A stretch of DNA of 64,000 bases from Burkholderiales bacterium PBB3 (lineage in GTDB: Bacteria > Pseudomonadota > Gammaproteobacteria > Burkholderiales > Burkholderiaceae_C). The notes below the pieces were generated by a model. The model searched no databases and was not told where the DNA came from. It saw only the letters and a list, made by a program, of their open reading frames with translations. This document shows, one piece after another, positions 34,649-43,341 of this stretch (position 1 is its first letter; each line of letters opens with the position of its first letter). Location of the stretch: positions 1 through 64,000 of the forward strand of contig NKIK01000004.1 of assembly GCA_002256115.1 (NCBI GenBank), given 5' to 3'. Made by a program: the position numbers and the translations under genes.

Positions 34649-37555
34649 TTAGAACTCGTATTCGGCGGTGAACTTGTAAGCCCGGCCGGTGACGTCTGCC
34701 GCGCTCGTAATGTAGCCCGCTGTGTACGCAGAGTTAGCCGTCGTCATTGGGGTGACGTTGAACAGGTTGTTGATGGACATGCCCAGCTTCAGGTTCTTGA
34801 TGCCGGTGTAGGTGCCGCCGACGCTGTATTCGCTGTAAGGCTTGACAGCTGTATCCGTAGCCCCAGCACGCGGGGTGAGATCATGCAAGCCAGTGTTAAA
34901 GCGCTGCGAGATTTGTGCTTTCCACGGGCCGTTGCGCCATGCCAACGACATGGTGTGCTTCCAGCGGAAGTTCAGCTGCGGCATGGTGGCCAGGTTGGCA
35001 TTGGTTGTGACGCCGCCATAGCGGGTATCGTTGGTGATGATGCCTATGTTCTGCAGCTCGACCCCGCCCTTTTCGGTGGTGAAGGTGTACTGATCGTAGA
35101 AGGTGCCGTCGAGTTGCACACTGAAAGTGCCTGCGCTGGTGGCGGGGAACTTGTAGTTGGCCGAAATGTCTACGCCGCTGATGTCCATCATGCCGCGGTT
35201 GGCCTGGCTGGCAACGATGTAGTCGAGCGTACCGTCACCCTTGCGGAAAATGTTGGCAGAATACTTGGACGGATTTTGCAAGACCTCTAGGTAGGACAGT
35301 GCGCCTAACACCTCGTCCATCTTGATGTTCCAGTAGTCGACCGTGATCAGCATGTTTTTCATCGGCTCGAAGGCGGCACCGATGGTCCATCCTTTCGACG
35401 TTTCAGGCTTCAAGAAGCTGTTATCGGCGGACTTGGTCTGGACGTTATACACCACATTGCATACCTGAGCGGCGGTGTAACCACTGACCGGCGTACCCGT
35501 GTTTGTAACTAGCGGGGTGGCACTCGGGCACAACACTGGGTCATCAAACGTGAAGGTCTTGATCTCCGGGGTCGGGTTCTGGATGTCCATGATGGACGGT
35601 GCGCGGAAGCCTGTGTTTGCCGATGCCCGCAACACCAGCTGCGTCACCGGCTGGTAGCGCACCGAAAGTTTAGGGTTGACGGTGGTCGTCTTCAAGTCGC
35701 TGTAGGTGTCGGAGCGAACAGCCGCGTTGAAGGTAAGCGTCTTTGTGACTGGCGCCTCGAACTCCATCACCGCTGAGCGAATATCACGCTGGAGCGTGCG
35801 GTCCACGCCGCTTGCAACTTCGCCAACAATGTCCTGCCTGGTGACAATGCCTGCGCTATCGATGGTGGTGACGTAGTCGATCGGTGCGGCGGTCACCTTG
35901 GCGGAGTCGCGACGCAATTCAGCCGTCAACGCCATGGTCAGTGGGCCACCTGCGAGGTTCATCAACTCACGTGTCACCGTCACGTCGACACTTTGATTGA
36001 ATGCTTCATTGATGCGGTAGGTGTAGTCATCCAGCTCGATGTCCTTCAAATAGGCGAGGCCTGCGGCATCCTGGGCACCGAAGGGGTTCAGAATGCCATT
36101 GGTGAAGCCTTCCTGCGCCTTGCTATACAGGATGTAGCCGCCGCCCGCTCTGGTATCGCGTGTGGAGTGGCCATGGTTCAGGCCGACGCGGTAGTCCCAC
36201 TTGTTGACAGTACCTTCCGCGCTCAAGACGATGCGGTCATTGATCTGCATATCGTTGCGGTAGGCCGAGCCCAGCTCGCCTGGCCCCCACACGAAGTAGA
36301 TGGCGCGGTTGTTCATCGCCAAATTGCTGACGGTGCCGGGCGTCTTGGTGGGGTCGATGAATATTGCTGGGCTGTTGGCACCCGTGTTGCTGCCGACAAC
36401 TTTTACCGCAGGGGTGATACCAGCGCCGGGGTAATACTTACTGGTGGAGGGCATGCTGTAAGTGGTGAACGCGTTGGTGCTACTAGGCACCTGCATTCCA
36501 CGGTACTTTTCTACGTTAAAGCTAGAGTGCAGCAACTCCAGCGCAAGCTTGTGCGCGGTGCCGATGTTCAGGCTCGCCTTGCCGTAGAGATTGGTGATTT
36601 CACTGCCGTCGGTCATGGCATCGAAGTAGTCCGGATTGCGGTAGCAGCCCGCGTTCGCGTAGGAGGGCGTAGCTGCAACACTACCCGCACCCAACGTAGG
36701 CAATGAGTAGGGGGCCAGACAACCAGTGGCAAAGCTCGGGTTGTAGTTTGAGTTGGCGGTCCGGGCGAATCCGAAATTGGCGGTCGGATTGGGGTCTTTG
36801 TTTACAGGGGTCAGGCCTATGCCCAGGGTCTTCAATACTTCGGGGTCAAGCAAGCTGGGGCGATCACTCTTGAAAATGACAGACTTGCGTTGTTTGTCGA
36901 GAGACGCATAGATGTTCCAGCCATCGGCGTTCAGGTCCCCAAAGCCTGCAATCAGACCGACCGCTCGGGTCCCACCGGATGCTGCTTGCGGCTGGGTCAA
37001 CTCGCCCTTGATTTTAAATCCATTGAATGAATTCAGCGTAATGAAGTTCTGTACCCCACCAATTGCGTCGGATCCGTACATCGACGAGGCACCGTCGCGC
37101 AGCGTTTCGGCGCGCGCCAGCGCCATGCGAGGAATGACATTGACACTCACGTACTGGTCTTGCAAAGGCTCGTTGGCCATGCGCCGGCCGTTCAACAGCG
37201 TCAAGGTGCGCATCGCACCCAAGCCGCGCAAATTCAGCATGGGGCCGGCTGCGCCCGTGTTGGTACCCAGCGAGAGGGATTGCGGCATTTCCAGCACCAG
37301 GTCCTTCAGCTCCGTGTGGCCGCGCGCCTCCAGCTCGGCGCCGGTGATGACCGACACCGGCAAGGCAGCTTCCCCGGCCACTCGCTTGATGGCCGAGCCG
37401 GTGATTTGCACAAGCTCCAGCACGCCAGCGGTCTGTGTCTGTGTCTGTGTCTGTGCCTGTGCCTGCGCCTGGGAAGCAAGAGCAACGACGGCAATCGCAA
37501 TGCCGTTGAGCGCCAATTGGCAACTCAGGTTTTTTTTGAGTGCTTTGCTTTTCAT
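34649..37555 (-). CDS. TonB-dependent outer-membrane receptor, probably for pectic oligosaccharides
   Basis: A 968-residue receptor of the large sugar-type class. A signal peptide (LALNGIAIAVVALASQAQA) runs into a Gln/Ala/Thr repeat, a TonB-box-like LELVQITGSAIKR and a plug domain (TELKDLVLEMPQSL, MLNLRGLGAMRTLTLLNGRRMAN, ETLRDGASSMYGSDAIGGVQNFITL). The barrel ends in YKFTAEYEF with the C-terminal Phe needed for assembly. The start MKSKALKK at 37553-37555 follows AGGAGA. Genes for a GH28 enzyme and a lactonase lie downstream on the same strand, which points to uptake of oligogalacturonides. Two palindromic sites about 170 bp upstream may be operators. Confidence 0.92.
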   Translation of the reverse strand: MKSKALKKNLSCQLALNGIAIAVVALASQAQAQAQTQTQTQTAGVLELVQITGSAIKRVAGEAALPVSVITGAELEARGHTELKDLVLEMPQSLSLGTNTGAAGPMLNLRGLGAMRTLTLLNGRRMANEPLQDQYVSVNVIPRMALARAETLRDGASSMYGSDAIGGVQNFITLNSFNGFKIKGELTQPQAASGGTRAVGLIAGFGDLNADGWNIYASLDKQRKSVIFKSDRPSLLDPEVLKTLGIGLTPVNKDPNPTANFGFARTANSNYNPSFATGCLAPYSLPTLGAGSVAATPSYANAGCYRNPDYFDAMTDGSEITNLYGKASLNIGTAHKLALELLHSSFNVEKYRGMQVPSSTNAFTTYSMPSTSKYYPGAGITPAVKVVGSNTGANSPAIFIDPTKTPGTVSNLAMNNRAIYFVWGPGELGSAYRNDMQINDRIVLSAEGTVNKWDYRVGLNHGHSTRDTRAGGGYILYSKAQEGFTNGILNPFGAQDAAGLAYLKDIELDDYTYRINEAFNQSVDVTVTRELMNLAGGPLTMALTAELRRDSAKVTAAPIDYVTTIDSAGIVTRQDIVGEVASGVDRTLQRDIRSAVMEFEAPVTKTLTFNAAVRSDTYSDLKTTTVNPKLSVRYQPVTQLVLRASANTGFRAPSIMDIQNPTPEIKTFTFDDPVLCPSATPLVTNTGTPVSGYTAAQVCNVVYNVQTKSADNSFLKPETSKGWTIGAAFEPMKNMLITVDYWNIKMDEVLGALSYLEVLQNPSKYSANIFRKGDGTLDYIVASQANRGMMDISGVDISANYKFPATSAGTFSVQLDGTFYDQYTFTTEKGGVELQNIGIITNDTRYGGVTTNANLATMPQLNFRWKHTMSLAWRNGPWKAQISQRFNTGLHDLTPRAGATDTAVKPYSEYSVGGTYTGIKNLKLGMSINNLFNVTPMTTANSAYTAGYITSAADVTGRAYKFTAEYEF
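37433..37468 (-). repeat. Hexanucleotide tandem repeat in the TonB receptor gene
   Basis: Six units of CTGTGT or close variants on the plus strand encode alternating Gln-Ala and Gln-Thr just after the signal peptide. The unit is a multiple of three, so gain or loss of copies would change the linker length without breaking the frame. Confidence 0.85.
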
Positions 37556-37720
37556 GGATATGTCTCCTCGGGTTGATGATTGGCCGGTGATGGTGTCTGG
37601 CGCAATGAAGGCGTCGCCTACGCACACGGGGCGGAACTACCTTCAAAGCAATGCATACTGCGGCCTTTTAATGTCTACGGAACCTTGTTTCGTTGATACT
37701 GTAGCACCATCCATTTGTTT

Positions 37721-37755
37721 TGAAACAGTGGTTCACTAAGTAGAAACCAGTATTT
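37721..37755 (-). promoter_or_regulatory. Two operator-like palindromes upstream of the pectin-type TonB receptor
   Basis: TGAAACAGTGGTTCA (37721-37735) is a 7-1-7 palindrome with one mismatch. GAAACCAGTATTTC (37743-37755, with T/A flanks) is GAAA-N6-TTTC. Their centres are about 21 bp apart, two helical turns. Both resemble the GAAA-N6-TTTC pattern of KdgR-type (IclR family) regulators of pectin genes. The region is about 170 bp ahead of the receptor start. Confidence 0.5.
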
Positions 37756-37866
37756 CAAAAATGTACTTGGGTAGGGTAGGCATTGAAAAGGAAGCGCGCC
37801 CGCACCCTCGACACGGAGGGATTGCGTCGGCATTTCCTGGGGGGTGCGGCTGGAGTTAAACCTGCG

Positions 37867-37925
37867 AGCCAAATAGGCCCTACAGGCCGTGGATAGTGCG
37901 GGAGAAGCTCCTATTTGTATAGCAA
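37867..37925 (+). repeat. 59-bp palindromic element, copy 2
   Basis: The same layout as copy 1, with GGGAGAAG in place of GGGAGCAG. With copy 3 it brackets the solute-binding protein gene in direct orientation. The rest of the gap from 37556 to 38015 holds the candidate operators at 37721-37755 and no recognisable gene. Confidence 0.88.
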
Positions 37926-38015
37926 TCTCGCACCCAAAAAGGGTTTTGCCGCCACACGCGCACTCAAGGTAGTCTGCCCCACAGCCGGTGCAAAGGCAGC
38001 CACAGGCTGGTAGCG

Positions 38016-38798
38016 CTAATGTTGCGCTTCACCCAGGTGCTTGTTCAAGATCGTTCGAAGGCCATCGTTCTTTTCCATCGCCGACAATCTCTGGTCGAAC
38101 TGCGCGAGGAGCGCGGCACAGGGCGATTTTTTGCTGAACCCAAAATACAAGCCCTCTTCCGTGATGGGTGGCTTCAGGTAGGTAATCTTGGAGCCGCCCT
38201 GGCGGGCTCTCAGCGACGCGACGCCCGCAAATTGACTGGTGATGAAATAGTCGATGTGGCCCCCCTCAAGACGTCGAAAATTCTCATCCACGGTGCCACG
38301 CTCCAGAATCTCTAATTCCTTGGGCCAGTATTCATCAAATCCGCCGCCCAACCTGTCGCCCAGGCTGATGGCCCCGCGTTTGTGCTTCAAATCGGCCCAT
38401 GTTTGGTAGGGAAATTTGTTGGCCGTTCGCACAAAAACAGCAATCGGATTTGGAAACGACGGCACGGCGGTGAATGCCAAGTACGTTTCTCGCTCCGCCG
38501 TTTTGCGAAGGCTCAGGACCAAATCAATTTCACCGTGCTCGGCCATCACCAAAACGCGCTTCCAGGGGTAAACAACTGGTTTTAACTTCACACCCTCTGG
38601 CACGAGTTTGGCAAGCAAGTCCACACTGGCACCTTCCAGCCGATGCGCCCCCGTTTGCACATGGTAGGGCGCATAGTGGGGGTTGGCGGAATACACCATC
38701 GTTTCACAACGTTTGGGGGACTCGTTGGCCAGCGCCAGCGCGCAAACCCAAGGCAGCGCGCAAGCCATTGCAAAAGGTACTTTTACTGAAACCCGCAT
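38016..38798 (-). CDS. Periplasmic solute-binding protein, family 3 type
   Basis: A 260-residue exported protein (signal FAMACALPWVCALALANE) of the bacterial solute-binding type 3 fold that usually serves amino acid importers. Recognisable parts are YSANPHYAPYHVQ, GASVDLLAKLV, the hinge segment PWKRVLVMAEHGEIDLVLSLRKTAERETYLAFT and FRRLEGGHIDYFITSQFAG. No permease or ATPase gene is adjacent, so it is an orphan and may act in sensing or with a distant transporter. The start at 38798 follows AGGAGA; the open frame begins 39 bp earlier. Two copies of the 59-bp element lie in direct orientation on either side of the gene. Confidence 0.85.
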   Translation of the reverse strand: MRVSVKVPFAMACALPWVCALALANESPKRCETMVYSANPHYAPYHVQTGAHRLEGASVDLLAKLVPEGVKLKPVVYPWKRVLVMAEHGEIDLVLSLRKTAERETYLAFTAVPSFPNPIAVFVRTANKFPYQTWADLKHKRGAISLGDRLGGGFDEYWPKELEILERGTVDENFRRLEGGHIDYFITSQFAGVASLRARQGGSKITYLKPPITEEGLYFGFSKKSPCAALLAQFDQRLSAMEKNDGLRTILNKHLGEAQH

Positions 38799-38845
38799 CT
38801 GCTTTCTCCTAGGCTTGTTGTCCGCCCTCCCCGTCAAATTTTTTT

Positions 38846-38904
38846 AGTCAAATATGCCTTACAGCCCGTGGATAGTGCGGGAGCAGCTCCTCTTTCTATA
38901 GCAA
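38846..38904 (+). repeat. 59-bp palindromic element, copy 3
   Basis: It differs from copy 2 at about 7 of 59 positions by hand count and keeps the CGTGGATAGTGCGGGAG core. It lies between the thioredoxin-like lipoprotein gene and the solute-binding protein gene. Confidence 0.85.
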
Positions 38905-38910
38905 ACCACC

Positions 38911-40533
38911 TCAGGCTTTTTTCCCCGCTTTAGGGAAAACACCCTCGCAGGCTCCCCTCGCCGCGTCTTTCTCAGGCAGCTTGGCGCACACCGCATCCAT
39001 CTGGGCAGTCAGTTTTTTCAGCACCGGGGCTTGCTGGCTTTTTTGGCTCCAGGCCGTCAACTGCTTGCCCATCTTCTCCAGGCTGCGGCGATTGCGCTCA
39101 TAAAAGGTTTCAGGGGCGGCTTCCAGCTCACCAATGATTTGGCTGGCCGCCTTCTCAATGCGCGCGCTGTCTTTGGGGGACAGCTCTACCAACTTGGCCA
39201 CATAGCCGCTGCCCCACTGCATGCGGGTGGCGGGGCCAATGGAGCCTGCATAGGCTTTCTCGGCCCAATCCAAGGACGCGGCGGCATCCCCGCGCTTCTT
39301 CGCGTTGGATGCCAAAACCAGCATATGGTAGTAAGGCGACACGGCCTTGGGCAGCTCGGCTTTGAGCATGGCATCCGACGCATCCAACAAACCGACATCG
39401 CTGAGCAAATGCGCCGCATTGGGGATCACGGACTGGCGCTCGTATTTGTCGGTGATGGTTTTGTCTGCCTGGGTGACTGCCTCTTGCACCACCGCTACCA
39501 AGGCCGGGTCGTGGGCGGCTTTGGGATCGCGCGGGCCGTCAATGTCACGCAGGCTCACTTTGGCCTGCACCGCGGCTATCTGGTCGCCCTTGGACAAACT
39601 GGCATCCGCAGCCAAGCGATCCAGGGCAACATTCCAAGATGCCAGCAGCGCGCTGCGCGCTGGGCTGTCTTTGTCGGTCAGGGTGGCAATGATGTCGTTG
39701 CCGTAGTACGACAAATTGTCGGCGTTTTGGCGCGAGCGTCCGGCATCGGCCAACACGTTTTGCACCTCAGCCAGTGCGCGTCCCTTATCCAAACCCGGGG
39801 CCTTTTCTTGGGCCGAGATGGCCGCCGCTTTGAGCATCAAGCGCGCAGCGGGCTCCTGAAATTGCGCAGGGCATTTCTGCGCCAGTTGTTGCAAGGTGGA
39901 GGCCAGCTCCTTCTTGGGCACCAGTTGGCCTTCATCAATCTCCCACGAGTAAAACGCCAGCATGCGCCAGGCATCGGCCGTCAGCGCGGGGGCTGCGGCG
40001 TCCTGGGTCAGGGCCTGGGTCAGCGTCTCCTTGATCGGCTGTGTGGAAGCCAAGCCCATGGTCAGCAATTGCATGTATTGCACGGCATCCACCTCACCGG
40101 GCAGGCGTGTCAGCTCGGTGCCATCAGGCTTGAACAGAATCGTGGTCGGGTAGCCGCGCACCTTGAATTGCGCACCCAGCTTTTGCGCGCCAGGCGTGTC
40201 GCCATCCAGATAAACCGGCACAAAGGCCTTGCTCTTTTCAATGAAGTCAGGGCGGTTAAACACCGTGGCCTTGATCTGGTTGCAAGGCGGGCACCACACC
40301 GCGCCCCAGTACAAAAACACCGGTTTGTTGTCGGCCTTGGCTTTGGCAAAGATGGCTTCTACGCTAGCGCCATCGGGCTTGACCCAATCAATACCGGCGT
40401 GGGCTGGTGCGGCGGCACTGGCGGGCGCAGCAGGCGCGGTGGCGGCAGTTTCTGGGGCTTTGGAGCAAGCCACTAGCCACAGGGGTGCAGCCAGTGCGAT
40501 TGCGCGGCCGAGGGGGGTGAGTAGGTGTTTCAT
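38911..40533 (-). CDS. Lipoprotein with a thioredoxin domain
   Basis: A 540-residue envelope protein. The signal ends in a lipobox (LWLVACSK), followed by an Ala/Pro-rich linker. Residues about 50-160 form a thioredoxin fold with VFLYWGAVWCPPCNQIKATVF, giving a CPPC redox centre, and the cis-Pro in RGYPTTILFKPDG. The remaining 380 residues are helical and TPR-like (ALLASWNVALDRLA, AASLDWAEKAYAG), probably a protein-binding scaffold. It may reduce or isomerise disulfides in the periplasm. It is followed on the same strand by no close partner and preceded by the PmbA/TldD pair 13 bp upstream, possibly in one operon. Confidence 0.88.
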   Translation of the reverse strand: MKHLLTPLGRAIALAAPLWLVACSKAPETAATAPAAPASAAAPAHAGIDWVKPDGASVEAIFAKAKADNKPVFLYWGAVWCPPCNQIKATVFNRPDFIEKSKAFVPVYLDGDTPGAQKLGAQFKVRGYPTTILFKPDGTELTRLPGEVDAVQYMQLLTMGLASTQPIKETLTQALTQDAAAPALTADAWRMLAFYSWEIDEGQLVPKKELASTLQQLAQKCPAQFQEPAARLMLKAAAISAQEKAPGLDKGRALAEVQNVLADAGRSRQNADNLSYYGNDIIATLTDKDSPARSALLASWNVALDRLAADASLSKGDQIAAVQAKVSLRDIDGPRDPKAAHDPALVAVVQEAVTQADKTITDKYERQSVIPNAAHLLSDVGLLDASDAMLKAELPKAVSPYYHMLVLASNAKKRGDAAASLDWAEKAYAGSIGPATRMQWGSGYVAKLVELSPKDSARIEKAASQIIGELEAAPETFYERNRRSLEKMGKQLTAWSQKSQQAPVLKKLTAQMDAVCAKLPEKDAARGACEGVFPKAGKKA

Positions 40534-40546
40534 GTCAGTCTCCGAA

Positions 40547-41911
40547 TCACAGCGTGAAGGTGAAGTTATCGATCAAAGCGCCAGGAGTGCGCGAACCACC
40601 CAGGGCGCGTTGGAAATAGGTGTCTACCGCCGGGTCAATGGCGGTGTGGGTGGTCAAGGCTAGCAGCTTGCCGCCCAGTGCGTCATACAGGCTTTCATCC
40701 CAGCGCATGTCTTTGATGGGGCCGACGATCTCCCCGTTTTCAACCCAGAAGCAAGCGTAGCGCGTCATGCCGGTCACGCGGGCCGACACGGGGTCGCTCC
40801 AGTTCAGGTAGTGCAGGTTGGACAGGTAGAGGCCGGTGCCCAACTGCTGCAACACGTCTTTTTCTTCTAACGTGCCGGGTGCCACATCCAATGCACGGGG
40901 CGCTTCAGATTCATTGGCGCCATTGGCGACCAAGCCAAACTCTTTACTGGTGCGCGAGCTAACCAACAGCGTGGCCAATTCACCCGCAGCAATCAGCGGC
41001 ACGGCGGGCTCTGACACTTCACCCAGGCCATTGAAACGCGGGGTCAGCCCCAGGCCAAAGTTCTCGGTCACATGCAGTTGTGGCGACAGTTTGGACTCTT
41101 TGTCCGCCAGCTTTTTGAACGGGCTGCGGCCCTGCTTCCAGGCCGAGCCGGACAGCGCATTCCAGCCCATCATGCCGACCAAATCCGCCACTGCGCGCGG
41201 TGCCAGGTAGGTGCGGTACTGGCCGGGCTTCACCGATTGCAAAGGCTTGTCCATCAGCGCCAGCAGGTGCTTGCTGTGCGCCAAGTTGGCCGCCCACTGC
41301 GCTGGCACCCAATCTGAGCCGGCATAGCTGCCCTTCACGGCCCGCGAGCCGTTGTACAGCGAGTAATCCATGAAAAAGGTTTGCGTGGCAAACCAGTGGC
41401 GCTGGCCTTTGGAATTACGGTTGGCGCGGATGATGGAACCTGCGGCATACAGCCCGGCCATATCGCAGCCCTGGGCTGGGCCGACGACGGCATCCACCAC
41501 CGCATCAGGAGCCAGCAACTGGCCGCGGAAGGTCTCGTCACTGCTGCCGTGGTTGTCTACCGGCACTTGGTGCGGATCAGCAGGCAATACCGCCAGCTCG
41601 GCGCGGCACAGCGCCAGCATCTGCAACATGGCGTCGCGATCGGCCTCCGCATTGCCCGACAAGGTGCGTGACATCTCCGCCGTGCGGCCTGCGCCCTGCA
41701 ACTGTAAGGCCATGGAGATTTGCTCCACGTTGGTGTTTTGTCGTACTTTGTTGCTGTTGAAACGTACGAACAAAGTCTCTTCGGCACTCAGGTTCAGCGT
41801 GGCGGCTTCATCGCCCTGAAGGCTACCGAGCACGCTGTCGGCCACTGCATCAATGTGCAGCCGCACGGCATCCACAAAATCGCGCTGGCTGTTTGGATTG
41901 ATCGCGCTCAT
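40547..41911 (-). CDS. TldD/PmbA family metallopeptidase subunit, TldE-like
   Basis: A 454-residue member of the TldD/PmbA (TldE) family, corresponding to the non-catalytic subunit: it has no HEXXXH site. Family features are the FVRFNSNKVRQNTNVEQ strand, AGSIIRANRNSKGQRHWFATQTFF, YLAPRAVADLVGMMGWNALSG, TPRFNGLGEVSEPAVPLI and RYACFWVENGEIVGPIKDMRWDESLYDALG at the end. TldD/TldE pairs form a heterodimeric protease that opens unstructured peptides. The start at 41911 overlaps the tldD stop (ATGA), showing coupling; the earlier ATG at 42004 lies within tldD and is not used. Confidence 0.9.
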   Translation of the reverse strand: MSAINPNSQRDFVDAVRLHIDAVADSVLGSLQGDEAATLNLSAEETLFVRFNSNKVRQNTNVEQISMALQLQGAGRTAEMSRTLSGNAEADRDAMLQMLALCRAELAVLPADPHQVPVDNHGSSDETFRGQLLAPDAVVDAVVGPAQGCDMAGLYAAGSIIRANRNSKGQRHWFATQTFFMDYSLYNGSRAVKGSYAGSDWVPAQWAANLAHSKHLLALMDKPLQSVKPGQYRTYLAPRAVADLVGMMGWNALSGSAWKQGRSPFKKLADKESKLSPQLHVTENFGLGLTPRFNGLGEVSEPAVPLIAAGELATLLVSSRTSKEFGLVANGANESEAPRALDVAPGTLEEKDVLQQLGTGLYLSNLHYLNWSDPVSARVTGMTRYACFWVENGEIVGPIKDMRWDESLYDALGGKLLALTTHTAIDPAVDTYFQRALGGSRTPGALIDNFTFTL

Positions 41912-43341
41912 GACTGACCCCCAAACACCTCTACGCCCTTGAAAAGGCAGGGCGGTGACGAATGCCCCACCCGGATGACCTGACTGGGCTCTCCTTTGCC
42001 GCAATAGGGTGTGCCATAGGTTTCTTCGTCTTTGCCCACTGCGCTCAGGCGGTTCCAGAAATCGACGGTCACGCCACGGTAATTGGGGTTGCGCACCACA
42101 CCCGCCAGCTTGCCGTTTTTGATCAGGCGGCCATGTTCACAGCCAAACTGGAATTTATTGCGGTAGTCGTCTATCGACCACGAGCGGTTGGTGGACATCA
42201 AGATGCCGTCTTCCACCGAGGCAATCATCTCTTCTAGCGTAGAAGTGCCAGGCTCCAGATTCACGTTGGCCATGCGGTCAATCGGCGCGCGGTTCCACGA
42301 CGATGAGCGGAAATTGGCAACGCCGGGCAAGCCCGAACGCTCTTGCGATTCCACTGAGCCAAGGCCACGCTTCAGCACACCGCCTTCAATCAAAAACTCA
42401 CGCGTGGCGGGCGCGCCGCCATCGTCAAAGGCATAGCTGGCAAAGGCGTTTTGTTTGGTCGGATCGAAGGTCACATGCATCAGCGGCGAGCCATAACGCA
42501 GCGTGCCAAAGTCAGCTGCTTGCACAAAGCTCCAGCCGGCGTAGTTGCGCTCGTCACCCAAGATACGGTCCAGCTCCAGCGGGTGGCCAATGGACTCATG
42601 GATCTGCAACATCATCTGGTCGGGCATCAGGATCAAGTCCATAGCGCCGGAGGGGCAATTGGGCGCGGCCAGCAGCTCCAGCGCCTCGGTGGCCACACGT
42701 TGGCCGTGCTGCGCAAAGGTGGTCACATGGAACACCTCGCCACCGTGCTGGCCCGTTTGACCCCAAGTGCGGGTTTGGGATTGCACGCCCTCGGCCGCCG
42801 TGGCCGCTACGGCCATGTCCACCATGTCAAAGCTCTGCTGCGTATGCGAGCCGTTGCTGGAGTAGTAGTCAATCTGGGTCTGCACCACCACGGCACGTGC
42901 GCTGCGGTTGACCACTTTGGGGTCTAGCGCCATCGCCTTGGAGGCCGCCAGCAGGCATTCGGTAATCTGGGCCAAGGGCGTGGCCGCTAGCTTGGTGACC
43001 GTGGGGCTCTCGTACACGCCCTTGACGGCGGCGCGCTGCGCCTGCGTAAAAGCATGTACTTTGTGGCGGCTGGTGGCGCGGGTGGTGGCAATCGCCTGGT
43101 CAAAGGCACGCTGCAAACCGGCGGCGCTCAAGTCAGCGGTAGCGGCATAGCCAAAGTGGCCATCTACCAGCACCTCACACATCGCGCCCTCTTCCAGCGT
43201 GGTCTCGTTTTTCTCGGGCGCGTCGTTGCGCACGGCGCGGGTTTGGGTGCTTTCGCGCGAGTAGCGCAAGCCAGCCCAGAGCAGGTCTGGCGCTGCCTTG
43301 TGGGCGTGTGCCAGGGCCGTTTGGGGGTCAAAGATGGGCAT
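41908..43341 (-). CDS. TldD/PmbA family metallopeptidase, catalytic subunit
   Basis: A 477-residue protein with the zinc-binding HESIGH (HEXXXH) in LQIHESIGHPLELDRILG near residue 256. Other family elements are YSRESTQTRAVRNDAPEKNETTLEEGAMCEV, GSPLMHVTFDPTKQNAFASYAFDDGGAPATREFLIEGG and CEHGRLIKNGKLAGVVRNPNYRGVT. It pairs with the downstream TldE-like gene by a 4-bp overlap. The pair is of the shorter, paralogous type rather than the canonical E. coli tldD-pmbA, which lie apart. It is the first gene of the unit that ends with the thioredoxin lipoprotein. Confidence 0.92.
   Translation of the reverse strand: MPIFDPQTALAHAHKAAPDLLWAGLRYSRESTQTRAVRNDAPEKNETTLEEGAMCEVLVDGHFGYAATADLSAAGLQRAFDQAIATTRATSRHKVHAFTQAQRAAVKGVYESPTVTKLAATPLAQITECLLAASKAMALDPKVVNRSARAVVVQTQIDYYSSNGSHTQQSFDMVDMAVAATAAEGVQSQTRTWGQTGQHGGEVFHVTTFAQHGQRVATEALELLAAPNCPSGAMDLILMPDQMMLQIHESIGHPLELDRILGDERNYAGWSFVQAADFGTLRYGSPLMHVTFDPTKQNAFASYAFDDGGAPATREFLIEGGVLKRGLGSVESQERSGLPGVANFRSSSWNRAPIDRMANVNLEPGTSTLEEMIASVEDGILMSTNRSWSIDDYRNKFQFGCEHGRLIKNGKLAGVVRNPNYRGVTVDFWNRLSAVGKDEETYGTPYCGKGEPSQVIRVGHSSPPCLFKGVEVFGGQS

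Noticed and set aside
37433..37468. On/off phase variation of the TonB receptor
   Set aside because: The repeat unit is 6 bp, so copy changes keep the frame; only linker length could vary.
39031..40476. 481-codon plus-strand open frame opposite the thioredoxin lipoprotein
   Set aside because: The minus-strand gene has a lipobox and CPPC motif; the opposite frame has no recognisable features and shadow-type composition.
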